A DNA stretch of 64,000 nucleotides from Heterobilharzia americana (lineage: Eukaryota; Platyhelminthes; Trematoda; Strigeidida; Schistosomatidae): the NCBI GenBank assembly GCA_944470555.2, contig CALYCZ020000333.1, positions 24,954 through 88,953 on the forward strand, read 5' to 3'. This document shows, piece after piece, positions 47,000 through 59,934 of this stretch. Within the stretch, counting starts at the first letter, position 1. Each line of letters opens with the position of its first letter. The position numbers and the translations under genes are program-made. The notes under the pieces are model-generated. The model was not told the origin of the DNA. It did no database searches and worked only from the letters and a program-made list of their open reading frames with translations.

Positions 47000-49145
47000 A
47001 TCGATCCACTTGTTTACTTTACTTGCAAGGCTTTACAATGATTTCGTCTATCTGAAAACTTTGTCTCCTCCTAACCTCCTAACTTTACAGACAGACGACA
47101 GACAGACAACTGTGGGTGTCAAGCCAGCCTAATCAATTCTACAATAATAGAACGAAAATATTACCTACTTACTTACTTGGTAGATGTAGATGTAGATGTA
47201 AGTAACTCCTTTATGACTTGAGCAATTTGATGATTGTGAAATGATCGGCTGGTATAGACAGACAGTTGGCGGATTCCACTCCAGTCCAGTTCAGTCCAAG
47301 GGTTGAAGGCTGATAGAGAGGTAGTGATTGGGAGGAATCGATCAATTGATACACAGTTAGTTAGTTAGTTAGTCAGTCGTATTATTGTTATGCAAACAAC
47401 AAAAAACATTTTTTCAGGCATATGCATGGATTTGTAAGGTTGATTGAAAATCAAATCGAGTTGGTAGGCAATTTCTGTACGATTTCGATCAAATCTTGTA
47501 TAATTTTATATGATTTTGGAATGAATATAAACCTCCACGTCACCCCTTCAATCATCAATGTAATAAATTAGTAGTAGTAGTTCAAAAGGTAGTTTATATG
47601 CAACATTATTTGACTGACTGATTTTGAAAGGAGGCCAGATATTTTTGAAGGGGTGTTGTTGTTAATGGAATAGAATCAGCAATCATGAGAAATTATACGT
47701 TTGACACGTGAAGTAGAATTGTCTCATTCTCTGTGAATTTCACCTTAGCACAAGTGCTTGCTTACAGATAGCGTCGGGTAAAGAAGCTGTGTACCGATTT
47801 TGACAAGCACCATCATCACCATGATGATTGTGATCATGATTTTGTTTCAAATGGATAACAGGCTGCAACATTTGAACAGGTCAACTATTTATAATGGATC
47901 CACTTCATGCGCCATCATCATCATCATCATCATCACCATGATGATTGTGATCATGATTTTGTTTCAAATGGATAACAGGCTGCAACATTTGAACAGGTCA
48001 ATTATTTATCATGAAATTTGTAATCTCATGCTGATGCTGAAAGTGATATGGAGTAGGAGTAGGGGTAGGGGTGGTGGTGTTGCAGTGACAAGAAAAAAGG
48101 TGGATGGTATAAACGAAGAAAATTCAATTCAATTCAACTCAACTCAACTCAATTCAAATCGAATCAAAATCATCATCATCATCATGTGTAATTAATGTGA
48201 TAACTAACATCCATTATATTAAGTTGTATGCATAGTTAGTTGGCTGTGTGTCAAGCAAGGGAGAGAGAGAACTAAGCGCTGTATGTTGAGAGTGGAATCC
48301 ATGTGGTGATTGCGTTGTGTCATTTCAACTTATATAAATGATGGTGGTTTACGAGATGGGAGAGTTGTGAAGGGGGTGGAGGGTGGGGGGTGGGCGAACT
48401 GCCTGATTCTCACGTCTCGTTTGCGGAAAGGACAGAGAGAGGAGAGACTGACTGGCTGACTGACCAACTTGTTCATGAATGGTCGTCAATCGAGACCAAT
48501 GGCACACATTGAAAGTCAGTAGTAGTAGTAGTAGAAGTAATACTGAATATAAATAGCCGAGCCGAATATCACATGCTTAAAATAATAATAATTACAGCGA
48601 GAGAAAATTGTTTTCGGCTAATTGGTTGGTGCCAAGGGGAAAAGTGGTTTCCGTTAGCTGCACTATTATCGCTAGTATCCTTTTGATGATGAAGAAGAAG
48701 TCTGTCACAGTCTATCATAAACAAAAACAAGAGCGGCTGCAACTTGGACAAGAGAAGCAATTTGACAAAGCAGAAGAAGCCCGAGAAAGTGTTTGTTATT
48801 CAGGCGTTGACTACTAAATTATCAGTCAGTCAGTCAGTCAGTCAGTCAGTCAGTCAGTCAGTCGGAGAAGTGAACAAAAAATCTTGATTCTGCTGTCAAC
48901 TGAATTCATTATCCTGCTCTACACAAACTCATCTCACCTTTGCATCAATCTCATTGCTTTACAGGGAGTAAGAGAACAAAGAAGAAGGAGACGAGGAAGA
49001 AGAAGAAGAAGAAGAAGAAGATCTATTTTCTGCTACAAAAGTCTATATCTTATTACCAGAAATTGTGGTCGAGTGAGCACAAGAATTTTATCTATCCTGC
49101 GCTAAACACAATATATCTCATAAACGTGAGTTTATATGACATTTA

Positions 49146-49201
<56 letters not shown>

Positions 49202-49722
49202 CTTCATGGGCTCACTTTTGAATCATGTTATATTTGATAACCAGTCAGTCAGTCAGTCAGCTAGCCCGCCCACTAGGAGGAGGTGGAGGAAGCCAAGAGA
49301 GAAATAAATAATAGTTGGTAGCTAAATTATCATTATTACATTATTATTATTATTATTATTATAACTCGACATATTCTTCAATCAAATGGATAATATTGAC
49401 TAGCCTATTATGCGAGTAGAGTGAATTTACGATCATATGAGATGAGATGAGATGAGACCTGTTGAAATGTTTGTTATTTGTTCTCTAGTCATTATCCCCC
49501 GATGTTGATGACTGACTGATATGCGAACGAGATGTCTGAGGAATGACCGAGTGAGTGAGTGAGTGAGTGAGTGGGTGAGTGGGTGGCTAGGGGTGGGAAT
49601 ATCTTAGATAATACGAATTAGTGGTTGACTGACTGACTGACTGACTGACTGACTGACTGACTGACTCTAGGTGAAATGGGCCACAATGGCACTGATTTAG
49701 TCACTCTTTTACGTCGTCTTCT
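47000..49722. repeat. Tandem unit 3 of the ~2.93-kb array, lacking the last 221 bases
   Basis: Matches unit 2 up to cgtcttct (49722), then unique DNA follows. The 221 bases that end units 1 and 2 (43850-44070 and 46779-46999) are absent. Small differences include one A fewer near 48883 and a third ATT tract length (about 49149-49198). The left junction repeats the palindrome gatccatcgatggatc (46987-47002). Confidence 0.92.
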
Positions 49723-50320
49723 GACACGTTTTCGCTTATTTGCTTCTGGTGTAATTTTATGTTAGTTTGAAATATCATTTGAATTTCATTTCTTGTCATT
49801 GTGTGTGTGTTTATCGATTATTGATGTCTGTGTCACGTTCTCTTATTTCTAAATATCTGCTGACTCATCATGTGAATATAGTTTAGCCGGCTGACTGACT
49901 GACTGACTGTGTAGTCTTTGCCGCCTACTTTGTTGTTCGTTCAATAAGTGAGGATGTTCACTGTACACTTTGAAGTTGAGGTGTGTGTGGCTAATGTCTA
50001 AAAATAGCTGAATCATGTGATGATCATGTAAAAGATTTTCAGTTTTATTCAGAGTTAATATTTAGTGGAAGTTTGTGAGTGGAATAATATCAGAATTGAA
50101 TTGCAGTGTAACACTAACGACATGACTGTGATCATCACTGATGCTGCTAGAAGAAGGAGGAGAATATCTATTCGACGTTGAATGAATACTACTACTGTGG
50201 TAAATACAATCCAACTACACATATCGGTACTAATTAGTATAATTGTGATAATCATAGTTGTGTTATGCAAGGACTGACTGGTGTTGATTTGACATGTTGG
50301 GTGGGAAACATGTGAATATG

Positions 50321-50368
<48 letters not shown>

Positions 50369-51559
50369 TTGATTGTTTCATGTTTTCAACAGAGGTTTGA
50401 ATGGTACATTGTGTGATTTCTGTTTTAGATGATCTGGTATTCGGGCGCCTACATCAGCTGTTTGAAGTTGACATGTTTATTCCTGAGTTTGGAAGGCCTC
50501 TCTTCTTCATCTACCTGTTGACTGACTGACTGACTTACTGAGTGTATGAATGGCATGGCATGGCATGGCACCAGTGTTTTTTTCTTTCATCAATTGAACA
50601 TATTTCTTATGTTGAAACTTGTAATCTCTTCTAGTTTACATCACAATATACATATATATATATATTATACCGTTGAGTTTATCTACTTACCTATCTGTTT
50701 ATCTTGTCAACAGAATGAATAGTTGAAATGGTGAGTGATAAGAATTAATTTGTTTACTGGAGGAGGAATATTTTGGATAGGTTATGAAATTCACGGTAGG
50801 TAGGTAGGTAGGTATGTAGTAAAAGGGAATAATTGTAGCATGTGAGTAATGTTAATGAATGTATTACGGAGAGAATTGGTAGTAATAGAAAGCGGACAGA
50901 TATTGTTAAGTTGTCGTCTGGTGTGAATGACGGAGGAAGGAAGACGTGTGTGGTGTGTGTGTGTGTGTTTAGGGATGGGTTGAAGGGAGAAGAGTGATGG
51001 GATGAGTAGATGGGCGTGTGCATGGATGGTGGTGTAGGTGTATATATTCATTCAACCTGTGAATACATCTACAATGAGATTGACGTGTGTGTGTGTTGAG
51101 AAATAGCAGCAATATGATTGATGGATTGGTGTCGTTTTGAAATTTGATCAGATAGATGAAAACCGAGATATTCAGCGAAGACGACTCTTTTCAACGAATT
51201 TATTCTGAAGCTAGCTGTACATTCGTATATATATGATATCTAAAGACTGTAATCCGTGAGGAGGATTTAACTGAAATGATGGGGGGTTGAAACAAACAAC
51301 AATATTAATGATGATGGTGGTGATAATTATATAATGTTGACAATTGATGACGTAAAGGTGGAATGGTAAGAAGCAGGGGTTACGTAAGACTTTGAAGTCG
51401 TTTATAAAGTGCATACAGATTAAAAGGGTTGACAAGATGAATAAACAATCAAAGGATTAGGTGATCTAAATGAGACGAATTAACTGGAGTCAATTGAAAA
51501 TGTTTTGTTAAGAGTTGCGATAATTAGGAAGATGAAATGAAATAATAATGGAGAAAAAT
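49723..51559. other. Unique sequence rich in microsatellites
   Basis: Simple repeats include CTGA near 49893-49908, (TA)n at about 50324-50365, GGTA near 50797-50815 and GT runs near 50950. No gene or transposon block was found. Confidence 0.45.
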
Positions 51560-52330
51560 GAATACAAAAGGAAAAAAGGAAGAAGCCGACCAAGACTAAA
51601 ATAATTCGGGGCCAAGGTAGAGAGAGACAAGGACTGTACGTACTTCTTCTGCACACAAAGGTCAGACTTCATTCAGTAAACGTGTTGTGTTAGGGCGAAT
51701 TCGATAGACAACCTTGAAATGCTTGTTTGCATCGACTGAATGGTTGGAATCGATTAAATGTTCAAGGATAGAACTTGTGATACATTTCCTTTGACCCTTA
51801 TACAACTAGGCCAGAATGTGATCTGGTATACGTGTTGACAGCAGTGTATGACTACGACCGATGTACATTGCTCCACATGAGCAGGTAATCACTGTGAACA
51901 CACACCTATCGGCAAGACAAACTAGTTTGCCAAGGTGACCACTGGGTGTAGTTTATTTCGTGGAATCGAATAGGCGGAAAATGAGGAGGAGGAGGAGGAG
52001 AGGAGTAGGAGGGGATAGCAGGGAGGGAAAAGTGAGTACTATAATGTTTCAAAAGGCAAAAAATTACTACTTTGATCATGGTGTATCTAATGAGTGTACG
52101 TAATGTTTTTGAATGTTAGGATCAGGCTTAAGGTTGTTAATGATCCTGCTGTGTAGATGACACAGTTCCAGGCTTTTGGAAATGTGAGAAGGCACTGGCA
52201 AACTTGCTTTGAGTAAAATATTAGGAGGGAGGGATCAGATGTTCAGCGGTGACAAGGTGATCAACAATGAAACTGTTTATACACTTTTTTATTTCCCTTT
52301 GGATAACCAGAGTAGACAATGTTGTCAAAT
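51560..52330 (-). mobile_element. Penelope-like element (family A type), antisense endonuclease end
   Basis: Minus-strand fragments in changing frames give a CDYL then CGAMYIGR-like start, the ...RIPDHILAWLYKGQRKC block, SILEHLIDSNHSVDANKHFK and VVYRIRPNT. These fit the PLE GIY-YIG region (YIGR-x-x-x-L-x-R-x-x-x-H followed by W-L, then the LEH...H block). Many frame breaks. It lies head to head with the plus-strand PLE starting near 52690. Confidence 0.6.
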
Positions 52331-52689
52331 AAGCTGACGGACAATCAAATGAATAAGCTGAAGACTGGAAGTTGTTTTTTCGAATTCACTTCAGTCAATG
52401 AATTATGAATAGAAACATGAAGTGTTTTGATGTATGTATGATACCATGTGGATAGAATAGTGATTATACCTCTTTCTTATCCATTGTTCAAATACTTCAT
52501 TAAAGTATAACGCTGCATTGTTCTGAGATAAAATATAACAATATCAGGTGAAATGAAGACTTCACAGATGAGGAAATATTTGAAAGCCATTTGACACATA
52601 ATCTTATTTATCAGCAGTAGTCATAGGAAAACCACGCGTGGCCACACATATTGACGTAAGATGCGAGAAATAAGAGTTGAGTGGAGAAA

Positions 52690-54418
52690 CTACATTCATG
52701 AACAACAATATCAGGAATTATATTGAAGATCTTAAGTATAAGCTGATACAAAGAGTTAGTGAAAAAGATTATGAGCTTCTAATGGACAATTTCAATGAAG
52801 CAAGATCAGCCGCATTCAAGAATCCAAAAATACTCAGATTAAGAAGTTGAACAAACTTATGGGGAAGAAAAGCATGCAGTCAACAGTAATGGAATTAATT
52901 AACAATAGCATATCACCGATGATCGATAAGTCAAAGTGGGTTATCAATATCTCTGGAATAGAGTCAGTCGTAAGCTGAACAGAAGAGAAAGTGCTAGAGA
53001 AAGGTTTCAACTTCAATGTAGCGGTTAACGAGTTGAAACGAGTTGAAGATATAATTTCCAAAATAGAAATAGCGTTAACTTCATTGGATAAGACAATTTC
53101 AGATGAGGTAAGAGCACAGTGTGCTGTAACACTGAAACGATAGAAGAAATGAAATCTAATTTACCCAAGTCAGAGAAAGAAGCTCTCAGGAACCTTGCTA
53201 ATGATAGCAGTATAGTAATTGCCAATGCAGATAAGAGGCAAGTCAACAGTTGTCATGAACAAATCTGACTACATCTACAAGGTGAACGAGCATATAGAAA
53301 TAGGACCGAGCATATGAGGAAATTAAGAAGTCAGTGGATATGATTATAATGAATAAGGTGAAGAAATCGACAGGGGATCTGATACGTCGGATGAAGCCAT
53401 TTCTAAGTCAGTCAAAATGGTTCAATTTAATGCAAAAACTAATAATCCCAGTAGAATGTATGTATGGTATTATTAAGATTCATAAGACAGGTTATCCAAT
53501 CAGGCCATAGTAGATTGTAGAAACACTCCGACTCACGACTTGTCTCAATATTTAGCAAGGGTGTTAGGTCCAATAATAAATCACTCAAAATCTCAACTTA
53601 CCAACTCTTATGATTTAAAGCATAGATTAGACGACATACACACTTAGACGACTGTGAAAAAATGGTTAGTTTTCACATAACTAGCCTTTACACAAATATA
53701 CCGATCGACATGGCTGTAGAGGCAGTTACAAATGGGCTTGAAGATGACAATCAGCTTACTCATCGAACTAAAATGCCGATCGAGGAAATCACACTAGGAG
53801 CACAATTGTGCCTAACATCTACATTTTCTAAGTTTCAAAATAAGATATATAAACAAAGTGAATGGGGTGCCATGAGATACCAATATTCTCTATCGTCACA
53901 GACATATGGATAGTTGGGAAGAGATAAACCTGCTGACATTTATTTAGTCTTACTGAATAGACATGGTTCCAGTATGTAGATGACACGTTTACAGTACTGA
54001 AATCAGCATACATCAACAGGTTGTTGGCACATATAAATTCAGTAGTGAATGCAATCCAACTTACCTGTCTGTGACTAAGAAAGTGGTGTAGATGAGTGAG
54101 CTAGGAATGTTTGATTGCAAGATTAAAGAAAGGAAGACAAGAAGGAAATCTAGAGACTAGTTAGTGTCTACAGGAAACCTAGGCATTCGAATCGCTGCTT
54201 AGACGTTAAATCCTCCCACCGTATTTCAGTGAAAGCAGGCCTAGTTAAATGCCTAAGTGATAGGAGGCCGAGGAAGCTAACTAGTCGATCGGGAAATCAG
54301 CGACAAGAAATTAGACACATCAAGAATATCTTGCATCTCAATAATTACTCAGCAAAATTTGTAAATAAATTCATAAGAAATCGAAAGAAAAATATTCACA
54401 GTAGTGGTAGTAGTAGTG

Positions 54419-54508
<90 letters not shown>

Positions 54509-55038
54509 CATGTGTTATCAATAATTATTCCACTACTAATGATAATAATGATGACAGGGTTAAGAGAGAATTCAAAGCCTCTGCTGTGTTATGATAGAGC
54601 AAAAGGCACCTGAGAAGCATTACGAACAATTCTCAATGAGGCTGGCTGGGATTAAAGTGGCATTCAAAATAACAAACTGGTTTACAAACAAGCAAGCTTT
54701 GTAGGCTAAAACATCCTATCGATGCAACTAAGCAAAATAATCTGGTTTACCAAATCCCTTGTAGTAATGATTGCGAGGTCAAGTACATAGGTGAAAGCAG
54801 TTGACCAGGGTTCATTAGAATAACACAGCACAAAAACTTAGGTAAATCAAGATAAGTAGATCGTAATAAGATAAGAAATGTAGAGAAAAACTCGGCTATA
54901 GCTCTGCACGCAATTACACACAATCCTACAGTAGGGTGGGATAGAGCGATCGCGTTGAAAACTAATTTACTTGGGTGGAGGAAGAGATTGATAACGAGAA
55001 CTTCGTTTATTCAATCAACACCAAGTTCAGACTTTAAC
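52690..55038 (+). mobile_element. Penelope-like element (family C), most complete copy
   Basis: Starting near 52690: NYIEDLKYKLIQRVSEKDYE, KSMQSTVMELINNSISPMID, the N-terminal PLE block with STVVMNKSDYIYKVNEH (about 53237-53290), MVSFHITSLYTNIPIDMAVE (first RT carboxylate region; the usual Asp of FDVTSLYT is His), STFSKFQNKIYKQSE, a frame-shifted GSPIS region, WFQYVDDTFTVLKSAYINR (YVDD at 53973-53984), a PKRxL-type thumb block IRHIKNILHLNNYSAKFVNK (about 54304-54363), a GTA expansion, then the GIY-YIG region CSNDCEVKYIGES (about 54765-54800), ITQHKNLGKS and KTNLLGWRKRLITRTSF. Length and order fit a nearly full ORF, but shifts and the lost Asp make it inactive. Confidence 0.85.
54401..54509. 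repeat. (GTA)n microsatellite inside the PLE frame
   Basis: About 36 units between the RT thumb and the endonuclease, read as serine or valine runs depending on frame. Confidence 0.92.
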
Positions 55039-56040
55039 TTCATTCATTCATTCATTCATTCATTCATTCATTCATTCATTCATTCATTCATTCATTCATT
55101 CATTCATTCATTCATTCATTCATTCATTCATTCATTCATTCATTCATTCATTCATTCATTCATTCATTCATTCATTCATTCATTCATTCATTCATTCATT
55201 CATTCATTCATTCATTCATTCATCCATTCATTCATTCATTCATTCATTCATTCATTCATTCATTCATTCATTCATTCATTCATTCATTCATTCATTCATT
55301 CATTCATTCATTCATTCATTCATTCATTCATTCATTCATTCATTCATTCATTCATTCATTCATTCATTCATTCATTCATTCATTCATTCATTCATTCATT
55401 CATTCATTCATTCATTCATTCATTCATTCATTCATTCATTCATTCATTCATTCATTCATTCATTCATTCATTCATTCATTCATTCATTCATTCATTCATT
55501 CATTCATTCATTCATTCATTCATTCATTCATTCATTCATTCATTCATTCATTCATTCATTCATTCATTCATTCATTCATTCATTCATTCATTCATTCATT
55601 CATTCATTCATTCATTCATTCATTCATTCATTCATTCATTCATTCATTCATTCATTCATTCATTCATTCATTCATTCATTCATTCATTCATTCATTCATT
55701 CATTCATTCATTCATTCATTCATTCATTCATTCATTCATTCATTCATTCATTCATTCATTCATTCATTCATTCATTCATTCATTCATTCATTCATTCATT
55801 CATTCATTCATTCATTCATTCATTCATTCATTCATTCATTCATTCATTCATTCATTCATTCATTCATTCATTCATTCATTCATTCATTCATTCATTCATT
55901 CATTCATTCATTCATTCATTCATTCATTCATTCATTCATTCATTCATTCATTCATTCATTCATTCATTCATTCATTCATTCATTCATTCATTCATTCATT
56001 CATTCATTCATTCATTCATTCATTCATTCATTCATTCATT
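55039..56040. repeat. (TTCA)n tract of about 1 kb at the PLE 3' end
   Basis: About 250 units of four bases with a single visible interruption (T to C at 55224). It starts inside the PLE frame at DFNFIHS and reads as repeating Phe-Ile-His-Ser. The frame opens at 54955 and closes at 56049, but the 364-codon reading is a repeat artefact. Confidence 0.95.
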
Positions 56041-56339
56041 GAGAAGTAATTAGCACCGTATAATTATTACTCGAATTGTAATTCACCACAATTATATAAC
56101 CAACACTGGAGTTAATTTATGAAAATAAACGTGATGATGATTAAGAAAGTGTGTTATATTAGAGAGAAGTTAACAGGTCGTCATTATATTGGATAGTAAG
56201 ATGAATAGAACTGAGAAGTTGTGAGAGTAGGTCTTGAAATCGATCGAAAAATAAGGTGACAATTAGTCACAAAAATGTCTGGTAAGCAAGAACACAAGAA
56301 GCTTGTCTATCTACACCTGACTCACTCACCTTCAAAGGG
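56041..56339. other. Sequence after the TTCA tract
   Basis: May be PLE 3' UTR. No motif seen. Confidence 0.35.
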
Positions 56340-56640
56340 TTCCGATTCCCACATGGATGAGTAATAAACTAAGTGATGGAATAAAAGGAACTATCCAGCT
56401 GACAAATTACTCCGTGTATCAGAATATTATTGCTTATCGAGATAGTCGAAAGTGGATAACTTGCCAATCTCTGTTCCCTCTGATTGTATGTACCAATTCA
56501 CATATATGTGGCAAAGCACATATATTAGAAGAACAGAGAGAAGGATTCTTGTCCACCTTTATGAAGATATCCCGAAGGATTTGAATCTTGAGAGTTCACA
56601 GGGTTAAATAGGGTGGTTGGTCAGCGTTTACTCTATACTC
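56340..56640 (+). mobile_element. Penelope-like element, endonuclease fragment
   Basis: The frame gives FPLIVCTNSHICGKAH and, shifted, YIRRTERRILVHLYEDIPKD (about 56520-56580). It matches the YIGRTERRL--R-YEH-P pattern of PLE GIY-YIG domains, with the conserved Gly of YIG replaced by Arg. RT is absent. It is not the continuation of the family C copy, which has its own endonuclease upstream. Confidence 0.6.
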
Positions 56641-57000
56641 GACGTAAAGTCGACATATTGAAGTGATTTAATTAAAGTGGTCAGTTGACATTTGAAACGC
56701 ACAATTTCGTGGTTTCCTTCACCAGTTGCAATTAAAACAATCAAAACTGATCTATGGATTTAGAATGATACACTTGTCAATCTCTACTTACCTTGGAAAT
56801 TTTAATCTCCTACATTTCTGTAACTACTAGATTTCATGACCTCATGACTCGTAGTTTTCTTCAATTTATTTCTCGATCTACTTCAAAACCTACCTTCGAC
56901 TTCTCAATTGCATTCATCTTATTACTCAATATAAACAAATAAACCTGTTGATTTCTTAACCATGATACTCTTTCGCATAAATTTATGAATAACACTGTGC

Positions 57001-57062
<62 letters not shown>

Positions 57063-57097
57063 TGTTTATATCATCAACGTCGGTCAACCTAACTCAC
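56641..57097. other. AT-rich sequence with a (TA)n run
   Basis: (TA)n at about 57005-57056. No gene seen. Confidence 0.45.
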
Positions 57098-57155
57098 TTG
57101 GTATCACACACATATTTTTCATCATAAACATCATATTCTGTAGGTTGTAAAGCAG
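57098..57155 (-). CDS. Candidate 58-base micro-exon, unknown gene
   Basis: Minus strand: a good acceptor (tgtatttcttggattgttctcag) leads into a 58-base segment ending at a consensus donor, CAA then gtgagt. One frame reads ALQPTEYDVYDEKYVCDT, an acidic, Tyr-rich peptide. Schistosomes are known for genes built from very short exons, but nothing else here proves such a gene. In the same frame the bases upstream read AYVFLGLFSA, so an alternative is a longer exon that begins further upstream. Confidence 0.25.
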
Positions 57156-57791
57156 CTGAGAACAATCCAAGAAATACATATGCCTGCTTATCCTGCCTGC
57201 CTGCTATTCTTCTTCTTCTTCTTGCTTTATTCAAATTTATGGAAAAGAAGAATTTTATAGAGTGTATTAAGGTGATATGGAGAATCATTTTTAAAAAGAA
57301 CAAAAGGCATAGTTTTTATTTGCAAACAACCACATTTAATATAAGCCACCTTTGCTTTATTGTCCATTTAAACAAAGAAGACTATACTAATCTTTTCGGC
57401 TTTGACTGACTTTAAAGGCTACCCTGGCAACTGTTCAAATGACCAATTGGGCTTTGATATTTCGCCTGGAAAACTACTTTCCTATAAAATAAGGCAATCC
57501 AATTGGCTATCTCTCTCTCTCTCTCTCTCTCATCATTTACTAGGCCTTTGAAGTCATTCCAAGTTTTGTTTGCAAGTATACTTGAATGCAGCAAAATATT
57601 TCAGCTATCCTTAAACTAGCTAAGTAGATATATAGAGTCTGTGTAATGATTTAGATGAATTTAGTTAGATGCCTGAACAATTAGCAAGCAATGAAAAGAG
57701 TACTGTGAAATGAAAAAGTATTTGTTGCAAACAATGAGGATAATAATGGTTTGGTATTCTTTAAGCATTGGTATTTTTCTTCTCTTGTCAG
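57156..57791. other. Spacer between two exon candidates
   Basis: Contains short TTC (about 57209-57221) and CT (about 57511-57531) runs. No gene recognised. Confidence 0.35.
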
Positions 57792-57872
57792 TGTTGTCAT
57801 GGCCAGCATCTGTGGAAAGTTAATACTGAAAATATCAGCCAACCTGATGATGAAACCTCCATAACAAAATAG
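57792..57872 (+). CDS. Candidate terminal exon, unknown gene
   Basis: A pyrimidine-rich acceptor (tatttttcttctcttgtcag) is followed by 26 open codons and TAG, reading CCHGQHLWKVNTENISQPDD in one frame. A second frame is also open for 23 codons, so the frame is not settled. No family recognised. It runs opposite to the candidate at 57.1 kb, so the two cannot belong to one transcript. Confidence 0.18.
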   Translation, partial: CCHGQHLWKVNTENISQPDDETSITK

Positions 57873-59934
57873 GAAAGCGATAGAAAAGGTTCGCAGATGA
57901 AAGCTAAGGGGAAAAAATGTTAGGGAAACAATCTATATTCATGATATAGTTGCTATTTTATTTCAGTTAGACAACCCAGTGAGGTGTATTGACACAGTTA
58001 CAGTTTCATCACTTAATCAGATTAATTCCTTTATGAAGTTGGTTGATAGAAAATATTGCTGAATCAGATTTGGCCAACATATATGATGAGGATGGTGTGT
58101 GTGTGTAATGTAAATTTGAAGCTTTGAAGCCTTTGTTTCTACATGAGGAATAATATTGTCTCATTTTGTCAGTGGTCTGTCTCAGAATGCTTGAATATCA
58201 ATGATATGACCTGATATGTAAGAGAGAGAGAGAGAGAGTGGGTGTGGTGAGGAAAGAATGAAACATTTAAAATGAGACAGACGTGTTTGCATGTCAGGCA
58301 GGATAATTTCAACATCTCATGCACATACATAATGCCAATCGAGCGGATCGGGTGAAGCTGGTTAGCTAGCTGTGTACCCATTTCGTACAACATATAATCA
58401 AGATGATCATCATTCGGCTATTTGTGAAGAAGAGAGTGGACCATTGAAACAGTTCAACTGTCATCTGTCATCTAAGAATTTCCAAGGGAGGGGGGTGGGG
58501 TTGTGTGTGTGTGGAGGGGGCTGAGAATTAATATTATAGTGTGGTGTGGTGTGGTGTGGTGTAGTGTGAAGGTGGGTGTAATTTGTAATGTGATAATGAT
58601 GATGTTGACAGGCAGGCAGGCAGGGACGGAGGTGTTGTAGTGACATGAAAACAGGGAGGTGTAATGTGTTATGTGAGTGAGTAGAAAATTGGAAATTCAA
58701 TTGAAATGTGGATCGCATGATAAAAGTGTCAATGATCGTATTACACTTGATAAATATGTAATGATTATCCTGATTACTTACTTACTTGAACAGACAGACT
58801 ACTTGGTACGCTAGTGAAACAGGTCAAGTGTTTGTCATCCATTTGATGACGAGATGATCAGCAGTAGTAGTAGTAGCAGTAATTTCTAATCTGATATTCG
58901 TGTTAGGAATGGGTGTAAGGGTGTGGGTGTGGGTGTGGGTGTGAGTGTGGGTGTTGAGGTAGATGGGGGAGAGGGGAGGGAGAGATGACATGAATGAATT
59001 CTTATAACGAAACGTTGGATGAGGAGAAGTGATCATCTGTCTAGCTGTCAGTGAAATATCATGATTTCAATTGCAACACTGCTTTTCACTGACTAATAAT
59101 GATACATTTACTACTACTAGTTTAGGTGAAACCTACCTTTATGTTTAGGCATTTATTTATACAATCGACTTTGTTGTTATTTAGTATTCACAAAGGAGGC
59201 AGTCCATGTGATGCTGCTTATCATGCTTGTTGACTATGTAGATGATTAATTAAGTGATCTTTTAAGGTATATAACTGATTTGTTATACCGAGCATTTGTA
59301 CTATTGAAGACATTTACTGCCTTGAGATTCAGGGGATTTGGAAGGTGTGTTCACAGAATCTCACGTCGTATTGCCTCACCTTTCTCCTTTCAACATAGCT
59401 AACTAACATCGTTTGTAGATGGTTAATTAACTTGAACATTAAACCATGTATAAGTTGGATTGAAAATATTTTTCTTTAAGTCAAGACACAAACTATCATA
59501 GTCAAGGTAGTCAAGGAAGGTATTAATGATTGATGATTTCAATTGTAGACTGTTTGCAGTTGATGAAAGGCGATGAAATGAGACGTGGTCATTTTGTTAT
59601 GTAAATATCTTTGTTCTTACATATATTATTGTTTTATTTTGGAACTTGTCATGATGTTGTCACAGTCATGATCTTGTGAAGGATGTAACCTACAGGTGTC
59701 AGTGATTGTCGTGAGCATGTTACCATTTCAACTTGGTGATTAGAATAGAATGATTTAAATTTTTATATTTCTGTCAGTTCACACTGTAATTCAAGCATCA
59801 GTCAATGGTTCCTCATCTCATGTTAATCCATGATGGAGACTAATCGGAAATATCAGTTTCATCTACTCCAATCATTCCTATAACAATAATAATAATAATC
59901 AGGCTGATAATTCCTGACTAACACTTTATTTTAG
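57873..59934. other. Microsatellite-rich sequence, no gene seen
   Basis: Simple repeats: GA near 58221-58238, GTGTG near 58541-58566, GGCA near 58611-58624, GTA near 58863-58876, GGGTGT near 58918-58950. Their antisense translations make low-complexity frames only. Confidence 0.45.

Noticed and set aside
41126..49722. CRISPR-like or satellite array
   Set aside because: The units are long with no repeat-spacer pattern, and three copies are too few to call a satellite.
54955..56049. A 364-codon frame, the longest in the window
   Set aside because: Nearly all of it is the translated TTCA tetranucleotide. Only the first ~28 residues are PLE sequence.
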